Below are positions 7,474 through 12,959 of a DNA stretch of 12,959 nucleotides, one piece after another (the stretch's first letter is position 1; each line of letters begins with the position of its first letter). Location of the stretch: positions 1-12,959 of the forward strand of contig JASHQY010000135.1 in NCBI GenBank assembly GCA_030038885.1. The letters run 5' to 3'. Source of the stretch: Thermoplasmata archaeon. Lineage in GTDB: Archaea > Thermoplasmatota > Thermoplasmata > Lutacidiplasmatales > UBA184. A program made the position numbers and the translations under genes. The notes under the pieces are model-generated. The model was not told the origin of the DNA. It saw only the letters and a program-made list of their open reading frames with translations, and searched no databases.

Positions 7474-8710
7474 GTGAAGGCCGCCCAAGTCAAGCTGCTC
7501 GCCGACACCCGAGTCAAGCGGTGGTATAAGGACCGCCCGAAGAGCACGGCGGACTCGTACCTCGCGAACATAGAATTGATTCTTCGCCCGTGCGGCGCCT
7601 CGCTCGACCGAATGGTCGAACTGGCCCGGGCACGGCGGAACGGCCTCGAGTAGGAAGGCCGCTGCACCGACCTGATCCAGCAGTGGGTCGACACGCGGCG
7701 GAACACCGGTCGACCGGACTCGTACATCTCGACCACGTGATAGGCGCTCACGACGCTCCTAGCTTCGGTCGAGGCGGCCCTCTCCTGGAAGCCGACGCGC
7801 AACGTCCGGTCCTCGACCACGATCATGGACGAGATCGTGCCGACCCCTAACTAACTCCGGGTGGTGCTCGACCGGACGACGCCGGCCCGGAACCGCGCGA
7901 CCGTCCTGTTCCTCGCGACGACTACCGTGCGCTCCGGTGTGCCTGGCGCCCGAGGGTTCCGAACGGTCTCCGACTCCAGGACCTGCCGGACCTCGACTTC
8001 GGGAAGCTGTCCTTCCGGTGCGTCCCGTCCAAGATCGTGGCCCCTGAGGAGCTCTCGAACCCCGGGGACGCGTACCTCACCTTCGGCACTCACCACGTGG
8101 CCCATGCGCTGCCGTCCTCCCTCCGAGTCCGGCGGAACGACCGGGGCGAGCGGTTGACCGGGAATCCGCGGTGATCGCACCTGAGCCGAGGATGGCCCGG
8201 GAGCACGCCCGGCCCGCTGCGGTCGGCACGTCGTTCCTCTCCGAGAACGGGCTCGCGACCACCATCGGGACCGTGCCACGGAAGGTGCGACCGGCCGGCG
8301 TCCGCTGGCGGACCTACGTGCCACGTTCGTTCGCTTCGTCGCAGTTGATGGTGGCGGAGAACGCGCAGAGGATCACCCGCGACGAGCGCGAGTTCCTGAT
8401 GGGTCACACTGCCGACGTCGGGACCCGGTACGACCTCGCGAAGGGGCGGACGCGTTCAGACCTCGAAGAGCAGGTCCGTGAAGCGTACGCTCGGACGAGC
8501 GAATGGTTCCTCCGGATCCTGACGGTATCCGACGCGAGCGTCGACTACCGCCCGATCCTTCGGGCCCTGCTCGCCAGCGACGGCTGCTCGAAGAAGGAGG
8601 TCGACGCGACGGACGACCGGAACGAAGAGCGCGTGATCGAGGCGATCCGCGCGAAGCGTGCTCAGTCCGCGTCGGCCCCGGTTCCGAAGGCGAGCGGATG
8701 GGTCTGGTAA
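7474..8710 (+). pseudogene. Decayed archaeal-type tyrosine recombinase (integrase)
   Basis: The pieces, in order, read like one archaeal integrase. From a GTG at 7474 comes an N-terminal SAM-like part (NVKRWY-type motif 'RVKRWYKDRPKSTADSYL'). It is interrupted by in-frame stops at 7651, 7738, 7741 and 7852. The middle part (MDEIVPTPN...LRVVLDRTTPARNRATVLFLA) is in the same frame. The reading then shifts frame at about 7950-7970 (LRLQDLPDLDFGKLSF...). A single-base slip at about 8164-8170 leads to the C-terminal part. That part has the box II region RWRTYVPRSFASSQL, then LMGH (GH of the catalytic set) and the probable tyrosine in GTRYDLAKGR, followed by the family's charged helical tail. The stop codon is at 8708-8710. 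It starts 70 bases from the 5' end of tRNA-Ile and reads away from it. It cannot make a full protein. Confidence 0.88.
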
Positions 8711-8713
8711 CTA

Positions 8714-8722
8714 CTTATACTT
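8714..8722 (+). promoter_or_regulatory. TATA box for the 8743-9874 gene pair
   Basis: CTTATACTT begins 4 bases after the last stop of the integrase remnant and lies 21-29 bases before the ATG at 8743. The spacing predicts a transcript that starts at or very near the ATG (leaderless). No Shine-Dalgarno sequence is seen. A good promoter right behind a pseudogene suggests that the pair is still expressed. Confidence 0.65.
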
Positions 8723-8742
8723 ACCTTGTATCAATAACGTCG

Positions 8743-9294
8743 ATGGAAGTCGAAGTGTTTGCGTTTCAGGCACCCGGCGAGGCGCCATTGCCTCGGGATG
8801 TATTCGTTCCGGTGCCGGCCCCAGCCCACCGACCTCGTCAGCCGTACCGGGTGCGAATAGAAACGCCGGAGGCCGTCGTCGTCGCCCGCCGTCGGGGCGT
8901 GGAGGTCTACGCGCTGACGGGCGCCGTCCCGACCCGGTTCCACTACCCGATGACCCTCGGTCCGATTCTCTTCGTCGCGGATACGTGGCGGAATGCGATC
9001 TCGACCCGGTACCCGATGTATCCGTATCACGACGCAGCGGCGCTCCGACGGCCGGCGTTCGAAGACCTCGTCACGATGGTCACCGCGGTAGATCCGGCAG
9101 CCGGTCGAGCGATGCTGAAGAGGAACCCGAAGACGTACGACCGTGAGAAGATTACGCTCGCGATCGTTCGGGAAGGGCTGACCCGGTGGGCGACCGCGCT
9201 CCGATTCCAGGAGTTCGTCCCGGCGATCCCCAAGATCGGCACGCCCGAGATCCTCCGAGTCGTTCGCCAGGGCGACCGGGAGAATCATGGATGA
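8743..9294 (+). CDS. Unrecognised protein paired with a nucleotidyltransferase; candidate antitoxin or partner
   Basis: This encodes 183 residues from an ATG at 8743, chosen because the TATA box sits just ahead of it. The open frame extends upstream into the integrase remnant, but that part is Arg-rich shadow sequence. No family is recognised. The N-terminal part is Pro/Val-rich and probably beta (VEVFAFQAPG... VRIETPEAVVVARRRGVEVYALTG). The C-terminal half looks helical and basic (PAFEDLVTMVTAVDP, KRNPKTYDREKITLAIVREGL). There is no signal peptide, membrane helix or recognisable helix-turn-helix. Its last 8 bases overlap the start of the nucleotidyltransferase gene, so the two should be translationally coupled. 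By analogy with AbiE and HEPN/MNT gene pairs it may be the partner of that enzyme, but this is inference only. Confidence 0.75.
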   Translation: MEVEVFAFQAPGEAPLPRDVFVPVPAPAHRPRQPYRVRIETPEAVVVARRRGVEVYALTGAVPTRFHYPMTLGPILFVADTWRNAISTRYPMYPYHDAAALRRPAFEDLVTMVTAVDPAAGRAMLKRNPKTYDREKITLAIVREGLTRWATALRFQEFVPAIPKIGTPEILRVVRQGDRENHG

Positions 9295-9874
9295 ACTGCC
9301 GCTCACGCTCGGGCAGATCGAGCAGATTATCCAACGGATCCGGGCGACGGGCGTTCCCTATCTGTTGGTCGGCGGCGAGGCGGTGGTGAGTTCCGGCGTC
9401 TTTTCCCAGACGCAGGACCTCGACGTGATGGTCGCCGTGCGGAACTTCGCCGAGATGATACGGAAACTCAAAGCGGATCCGCTCTTCGGGACCCCCGATC
9501 GTGTCGGGTGGGTCGCAAAATACGAACTCCGCTTCGGCCCTCGCCCGACCGATTACTCCGAGTTCGATCTCCTGAACGGAAAGAAGTACTGCGGCGACCG
9601 GACGCCGGATGAGTTCTTCGACTATCTCATGGAGTCCTGGGTGGTTCCTAGCGCGTTCGGGCCGTCGGCTCAGATACCTGCCGTTTGGTACACTCGCTTG
9701 ATGGTGAAGGACGCGGGAGCCAAGTACGTCCGGAAGGTGGTGCGCGACATTCGGGCGGGAGCGTCCATCGATCTGTTCGACGAGGTCCGTGAGATCGCTC
9801 GTTACTGCGGGACCGAAGCGCAGATCGCGCCCAGGATCGAACAGGTACACGAGGTCCTCGCCGAGGTCACCTGA
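9287..9874 (+). CDS. Nucleotidyltransferase-fold protein (MNT/AbiEii-like), candidate toxin or toxin-modifier
   Basis: This encodes 195 residues. The nucleotidyltransferase signature is clear: YLLVGGEAVVSSG (GG at 29-30), then TQDLDVMV (DLD at 44-46). SEFDLL (D94) is a likely third metal ligand. A C-terminal helical, basic segment (KDAGAKYVRKVVRDIRAGA, about 141-159) replaces the longer AbiEii helical region. The protein is therefore smaller than AbiEii (about 300) but larger than a minimal MNT (about 100), similar in scale to DUF6036-type enzymes. The gene starts inside the end of the 8743 gene, and both follow one promoter. A perfect hairpin (9876-9894) begins right after its stop. All expected catalytic residues are present, so an active enzyme is likely. 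The target is unknown. Confidence 0.85.
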   Translation: MDELPLTLGQIEQIIQRIRATGVPYLLVGGEAVVSSGVFSQTQDLDVMVAVRNFAEMIRKLKADPLFGTPDRVGWVAKYELRFGPRPTDYSEFDLLNGKKYCGDRTPDEFFDYLMESWVVPSAFGPSAQIPAVWYTRLMVKDAGAKYVRKVVRDIRAGASIDLFDEVREIARYCGTEAQIAPRIEQVHEVLAEVT

Positions 9875-10128
9875 TCGGTCGTCACGGACGACCGGGCGCG
9901 CGGGCGCCGGAGAAGTTGGATCGGCACGCCGGCGAGAGCCGCGACCAACGCCGCCGTCGCCGGACTCGTGCCGACAAACGGTTGAAGCGTCGGGCCCTCT
10001 CCGAAGACCGCTCGCACGAACGCCCACAAGATGAGGGGCGACTCTACGGCGGCAACGGTCGCCCTCCAGACCCCGCGCGGCAGCGTGAGCAACGTCTCCC
10101 CGCCCCGACTACTCGGTAGACCGTTCAT
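9802..10128 (-). CDS. Possible small membrane protein, convergent overlap with the nucleotidyltransferase gene
   Basis: This encodes 108 residues from an ATG at 10128. The middle holds two hydrophobic stretches with helix character (about 19-39, VWRATVAAVESPLILWAFVRAVF, and about 50-68, TSPATAALVAALAGVPIQLL) followed by Arg-Arg. The last ~24 codons overlap the 3' end of the nucleotidyltransferase gene on the other strand, and the first 20 bases overlap the end of the HEPN/MNT reading frame. The tail after the second hydrophobic stretch looks like shadow sequence. Either a real gene has lost its own stop and been extended, or it is a chance frame in GC-rich DNA. No family is recognised. Confidence 0.35.
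   Translation of the reverse strand: MNGLPSSRGGETLLTLPRGVWRATVAAVESPLILWAFVRAVFGEGPTLQPFVGTSPATAALVAALAGVPIQLLRRPRARSSVTTDQVTSARTSCTCSILGAICASVPQ
9876..9894. terminator. Hairpin between convergent reading frames (possible 3' end signal)
   Basis: CGGTCGTC-ACG-GACGACCG is a perfect 8-bp stem with a 3-base loop, starting one base after the stop of the nucleotidyltransferase gene. No T-run follows, and archaeal termination mostly uses T-runs. It may instead stabilise or process the mRNA 3' end. The structure is certain and the function is not. Confidence 0.4.
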
Positions 10129-10945
10129 ACAGGGTGGGCGCTCCGGGTGTGGCCGGAGAGCGAAGACGTAACCCTTCACGCCACGGCGTGATGGCCCGCC
10201 CGGAGCGGCCGTTGCCGCCGGGGACATAGTACGAAATCCTGGGAGCGCTTTCCTCGGTGGCATGAGCAAGTGCCGCCAAGTCCGACCTGTAGGGTACACC
10301 GCCGACGAGTGGCGGGTGCACGATCCGGCGGACGAACAGCTCCGCCTCCGGAACGAGCTCCGGCGGGACTAATCGATCGACCTTTCCGAGAGGATCGACG
10401 TCGCTCTTACGGTTCGCCTTCCTTCGGGCGACCGAGCCGCAGACCCGGAGTCTTCGCACGCCGTAGCGTCGCATGCGTCGGCGAATCGCCCGGCGGTGCG
10501 GCGCGAGAATCCCCGGGATCCCGAGCTTCCCTTCGGGCTCGGTTCCCCGCCTCTCCGGTTCGTTCGGATCCTTGAGGAGCTCGGTGATCCTCGGAATCCG
10601 GACGGAGGGCCACTGCCACGCTCGCGCGAGAGTAAGGACGCCGTCTCCCCAGTGGATCCGGTCGTGGAGATCGGCGAGCGCCTTCCACGGCACGCGGGGA
10701 TTCGCCTGCTCGAACTGCCGAGGGAAGTACGACGACCCGTCGTGCCCGGGGTCGTCCGTCCGGAAGTACGCGATCCGGTCGAGCGCGCAACGGAGGCCGT
10801 ATGGGAGGCCGTTCCGCCCAAGGAAACGCTCGTCGCCGGCAGCGAAGAATTTCTCCCGGCCTTCGGCCACGATCCACGCGACGTGCTCGAACTCCGTTCG
10901 CACGACGATCCGACGGTTCTCGACACGGCGTCGGTGGTCGCGCAT
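10109..10945 (-). CDS. HEPN (DUF86-like)-MNT fusion, probably degenerate toxin-antitoxin remnant
   Basis: The frame encodes 278 residues. The first ~125 resemble a DUF86/HepT HEPN domain: it begins MRDHRRRVEN and has the landmark VPWKALADLHDRIHWGDG at 85-102. The usual ribonuclease motif there is R-x4-H-x-Y inside 'LRDRLIHGYFG'. Here the first Arg is His, one residue is missing and no Tyr follows. Residues ~145-245 resemble a minimal nucleotidyltransferase: MRRYGVRRLRVCGSVARR then KSDVDPL (GS at 170-171, DVD at 182-184). The expected 'PVDLVT' strand with the third Asp is not visible. In known systems HEPN and MNT are separate proteins, and MNT inactivates HEPN by adding AMP to its Tyr. The in-frame joining plus damaged motifs suggest decay. 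The start is one base after the stop of the HicB-like gene. Confidence 0.65.
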   Translation of the reverse strand: MRDHRRRVENRRIVVRTEFEHVAWIVAEGREKFFAAGDERFLGRNGLPYGLRCALDRIAYFRTDDPGHDGSSYFPRQFEQANPRVPWKALADLHDRIHWGDGVLTLARAWQWPSVRIPRITELLKDPNEPERRGTEPEGKLGIPGILAPHRRAIRRRMRRYGVRRLRVCGSVARRKANRKSDVDPLGKVDRLVPPELVPEAELFVRRIVHPPLVGGVPYRSDLAALAHATEESAPRISYYVPGGNGRSGRAITPWREGLRLRSPATPGAPTLYERSTE

Positions 10946-10946
10946 C

Positions 10947-11204
10947 TCATGGGTCCGTGGGCGAGGTCGCGCCCCGCTCCCACCCGTGGAACTCCCGGGC
11001 CTTGCCGTCGGCCGGTGGCTCGGGGACAGAGTACTCCTTGAGCCGCACGACGAACTGCTCAGTGAGGTCGGAGAAGGTCGCCCCTTCGGCCGTGACGAGC
11101 CGGTCCGCGCGGGGATCGAGGGCTTCGGCCCAGTACCCACCGCCGCCCCGGCCGTAGATCCGACACTGGTATTCCCGGACGATGATCTCGGTTCCTTCCG
11201 GCAT
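10947..11204 (-). CDS. Small HicB-like protein upstream of the HEPN-MNT frame
   Basis: This encodes 85 residues from an ATG at 11204. The first half follows the HicB-like pattern of a beta strand (YQCRIYGRG), a GGYWAEA block, then VTAEGATFSDLTEQFVVRLKEY as the 'T.eEa..n' helix. The usual 'PGC' turn is not conserved. The last 20 residues are Pro/Gly/Arg-rich and probably disordered. It lacks the C-terminal helix-turn-helix or ribbon-helix-helix domain of many HicB antitoxins. No HicA-like partner is seen nearby. The stop codon is followed after one base by the ATG of the HEPN-MNT frame, so the two form an operon. The family call is tentative. Confidence 0.5.
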   Translation of the reverse strand: MPEGTEIIVREYQCRIYGRGGGGYWAEALDPRADRLVTAEGATFSDLTEQFVVRLKEYSVPEPPADGKAREFHGWERGATSPTDP

Positions 11205-11399
11205 CGGACGCTACCGATACGAGGAGAGGTGAGGCCGGTATTTCGTTTCGTGGCGCGGCCGGGCGAGGTGCGTACCGCTATTCTCGCTTCCGGTCATCGC
11301 CGCGTCCCGAGACAGGTGCCTCCGGAACCCGATCGAAATCGCTGGCAGGGGAAGGGATTGGGAAGGGCGGGTCTCGCACCTTCGCGCGATCGCGCCGCA

Positions 11400-12221
11400 C
11401 TACCCCAGATGGCGATCCCGGCGCACTTTCTTTCCGCTGGACCGGGAGATCGTTTCTCCGAAGTCGATGTCGAGTCCCTGGGGGCCGATGCGGTACGGGT
11501 GCAGACGTGCGTCGTGCCCGCTCCCCCGGAGCTTCTCGACCCCGATCGCCCGCACCGTGGATCCGTCGCGCTCCCAGCGGAAGAGCCGGACGAGTCCCCG
11601 GGCCAGTGTGCGCTCCACGGCGTCGACGCTCTCGACCGAGGACTCGACCGTGAGCAGGGTCGTGACCTGGAGGTCCGAGAGGAACCGGAGGAACGTTTGC
11701 GCCCCGGCCAGCTCGTCGAACCCCTTCATGCAGAAGTACTGCAGCGCGGTGAGGGAGTCGATCACGATCCGCGAGTAGCCCCGTCGGTCGACCTCGCTGC
11801 GGAGCATCTGCTCGAGCGCGGTGATCGTCACCTCGACCCCCGTGAGCTCGGGAGTGCGCCGGATCACCCAGGGGACCCGCGCGAACGGGAGGGCCGAACG
11901 CACCGACGCGATGTCCTTGAACGGAACGTGCTCGTAGTGCATCACGTCCGGGATCGCGTCGAAGACGTCGATGCGGCCGAACTCGGGGCCCATCCCGCGG
12001 TGGTTGAACCGGCACTCGTTCGGCGGTTCCTCGAGCGTGACCAAGAGGCACGGCTCTCCTCGGCGGATCCCCTCGCAGAGGAACTCGAGCGCGAGCGTCG
12101 TCTTGCCCGTGCCGGCCGGTCCGACGATCAGGTACGGACGCCGGGCGATCAGTCCGCCGTCGAGCATCTGGTCGAGACCGGCATTCCCCGTCGAGATGCG
12201 GGGTTCCGCGTTCGGGGGCAA
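11400..12221 (-). CDS. KaiC-like RecA-superfamily ATPase (single domain)
   Basis: This encodes 273 residues. After a short N-terminus comes the KaiC entry motif RISTGNAGLDQMLDGGL, Walker A GPAGTGKTT (34-42), the Glu pair in LVTLEEPP (64-65) as likely catalytic bases, and Walker B RIVIDSL (151-157). The C-terminal region AIGVEKLRGSGHDARLHPYRIGPQGLDI matches the end of KaiC domains. Single-domain archaeal members are thought to act in signalling, often with phosphorylation partners. The specific role is unknown. A TAG lies nine codons upstream in frame and no ATG or GTG lies near, so the TTG at 12221 is the only sensible start. The gene is complete. It is 195 bases upstream of the HicB-like gene on the same strand. 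It is probably chromosomal backbone rather than cargo. Confidence 0.9.
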   Translation of the reverse strand: MPPNAEPRISTGNAGLDQMLDGGLIARRPYLIVGPAGTGKTTLALEFLCEGIRRGEPCLLVTLEEPPNECRFNHRGMGPEFGRIDVFDAIPDVMHYEHVPFKDIASVRSALPFARVPWVIRRTPELTGVEVTITALEQMLRSEVDRRGYSRIVIDSLTALQYFCMKGFDELAGAQTFLRFLSDLQVTTLLTVESSVESVDAVERTLARGLVRLFRWERDGSTVRAIGVEKLRGSGHDARLHPYRIGPQGLDIDFGETISRSSGKKVRRDRHLG

Positions 12222-12408
12222 CGGATCGGTCGTGACTCGGCGACACCCCTACGGTGGGTCGCCTTCGGGGAGCGTCACCGGTGCGTCCGGAAGGTCCGAT
12301 GGCCCAGATGTACTTTCGGGCAGGCACCCAGCCGGTGCTCGTGGCTCCGACCTTCCGGATGTTCGCTCCATCCACGCGGATTCAGTGGCCGGTTGCAGCG
12401 GACGGATT

Positions 12409-12432
12409 GTGACCCGCGTCAGTGACCCGCGT
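12409..12432. repeat. Tandem direct repeat, 2 x GTGACCCGCGT
   Basis: GTGACCCGCGT occurs at 12409-12419 and again at 12422-12432, 13 bases apart start to start (just over one helical turn). It sits immediately left of the 13-base inverted repeat. It could be a protein-binding site, or a target-site trace at the edge of the insertion sequence. Confidence 0.6.
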
Positions 12433-12437
12433 TCCGA

Positions 12438-12538
12438 GACCGATCACGGCAGTCATCATGGCCCGTCGACCACTAAGGGCCCGCTACGAAACAATAGATG
12501 TAGTAGCTCACGAGTCTGGCACTTGGCCGTGATCGGTC
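12438..12538. repeat. Perfect 13-base inverted repeat upstream of the transposase
   Basis: GACCGATCACGGC (12438-12450) and its exact reverse complement GCCGTGATCGGTC (12526-12538) are separated by 75 bases. A match this long so close together is not expected by chance. The right arm ends about 50 bases before the first plausible transposase start. It may be a transposase or regulator binding pair or a large stem-loop in RNA. The real terminal inverted repeat would need the other end of the element. Confidence 0.7.
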
Positions 12539-12589
12539 GACTCTGTTCCTAGCGTACTCAAGTTAGAAATCCGGGAACCCATTACCTCG

Positions 12590-12959
12590 GTGCCCGAGGG
12601 CACCTCGGGCGATTCGGAGTTCCTCCTCCGCCTCGAGTCCGGAACGACACCCTTCGTCATCGAGAACGAGGAGCAACGCCGCGAGCTGCTTCGGAAGCTC
12701 AAGCGTCTTGAGGAGCTCGAGGAGGAGAACCGGCGGCTGAAGGAGGAACTCCGTCGGCTCAAGACGGCCCCTCCTCTGTTGGCCGCCTCCGATCGCACCG
12801 CCGAGGCCGGCGGGGTGCCCTCGAGCCGAACCTTCTACCGACAACCCCGACCCGAGGGGAAGGGGCGCCCGTCGGGCGGTCAGCCGGGCCATGGGGGCCA
12901 CGGACGGACGCGGCCCCTACCCGACGCTCCGTCGGTCCGCGTGGCCCTCGAACGCTGCC
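12590..12959 (+). CDS. N-terminal part of an IS66-like transposase (runs off the right edge)
   Basis: One forward frame stays open from 12533 to the window end. From a GTG at 12590 it gives 123 residues. Residues ~26-58 form an acidic/basic heptad-rich coiled coil (LKRLEELEEENRRLKEELRRLK). Next comes a Ser/Pro/Gly linker and the hallmark GGQPGHGGHGRTRPLPDAP (96-114), matching the 'GGQPGHxGHxR' block at the head of IS66-type transposases. It ends at a Cys that would start the family's zinc-finger-like Cys cluster. The catalytic DDE domain lies outside the window, so intactness is unknown. The start is uncertain: no ATG is available between the TGA at 12530-12532 and the coiled coil. Confidence 0.75.
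   Translation, partial: MPEGTSGDSEFLLRLESGTTPFVIENEEQRRELLRKLKRLEELEEENRRLKEELRRLKTAPPLLAASDRTAEAGGVPSSRTFYRQPRPEGKGRPSGGQPGHGGHGRTRPLPDAPSVRVALERC

Larger units (their letters stand above)
12222..12589. other. Repeat-rich spacer between KaiC-like gene and transposase
   Basis: This divergent spacer of about 370 bases has no convincing gene. It contains two tandem copies of an 11-base unit (12409-12432) and a perfect 13-base inverted repeat (12438-12450 / 12526-12538). Inside that is a weaker nested one (GCTAC 12483-12487 / GTAGC 12503-12507). A locally AT-rich patch (CGAAACAATAGATGTAGTAG) lies around 12487-12506. The spacer probably contains the left end of the insertion sequence. Confidence 0.5.

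Noticed and set aside
10473..12425. Long plus-strand open frame (650 codons)
   Set aside because: It spans antisense to the KaiC-like gene, the HicB-like gene and the HEPN-MNT frame, and its composition is that of a GC-rich shadow with no motif.
12474..12488. GGGCCCGCTACG resembling the 5' end of the tRNA-Ile (GGGCCCGTAGC), a possible second attachment site
   Set aside because: Only seven bases match before the sequences diverge, and GGGCCC is common in this GC-rich DNA.
1..12959. CRISPR array, rRNA gene or riboswitch
   Set aside because: No regularly spaced repeats of 25-40 bases, no rRNA-like conserved sequence and no recognisable riboswitch core were found on reading both strands.

Overview
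The window is GC-rich archaeal DNA, most likely from a member of the Thermoplasmatota, although the phylum is an inference. Several things point to archaea. There is a tRNA-Ile without an encoded CCA end, and TATA-type promoter elements sit about 25-35 bases before start codons, with little sign of ribosome binding sites. The remains of an archaeal-type tyrosine recombinase, a single-domain KaiC-like ATPase, and a large surface protein with fibronectin type III-like repeats and an 'FTEQGLP' domain fit the same picture.

Layout. Positions 1-5230 look like ordinary chromosome, mostly read on the minus strand: a 1020-residue membrane-anchored surface protein (2165-5227), a HExxH zinc metallopeptidase-like protein (944-1843) and a small two-helix membrane protein (498-743). 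The tail of an unidentified plus-strand gene enters at the left edge.

Positions 5600-11200 form an accessory island rich in nucleotidyltransferase-fold modules. First comes an AbiE-type toxin-antitoxin pair (5637-7192) with a GTGA start/stop overlap. Next is tRNA-Ile(GAU) on the minus strand (7331-7404). Divergent from it lies a tyrosine recombinase pseudogene (7474-8710) with four in-frame stops and at least two frameshift zones. Directly behind its last codon is a TATA box and a two-gene unit (8743-9874): an unrecognised 183-residue protein whose end overlaps a nucleotidyltransferase by 8 bases. On the opposite strand follow a possible small membrane protein (9802-10128), a HEPN (DUF86-like) plus MNT fusion whose active motifs look broken (10109-10945), and a small HicB-like protein just upstream of it (10947-11204).

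Positions 11400-12959 hold a KaiC-like ATPase with a TTG start (11400-12221), a repeat-rich spacer containing a perfect 13-base inverted repeat, and the first ~123 codons of an IS66-like transposase running off the right edge.

Taken together, the right half reads as an old integration hot spot. A mobile element with a now-dead integrase, located near a tRNA gene, left behind or attracted small toxin-antitoxin-like modules. Two of these look intact and one is decaying. The most novel candidate is the 8743-9874 pair, in which a protein I do not recognise is tightly coupled to a nucleotidyltransferase of the toxin type.
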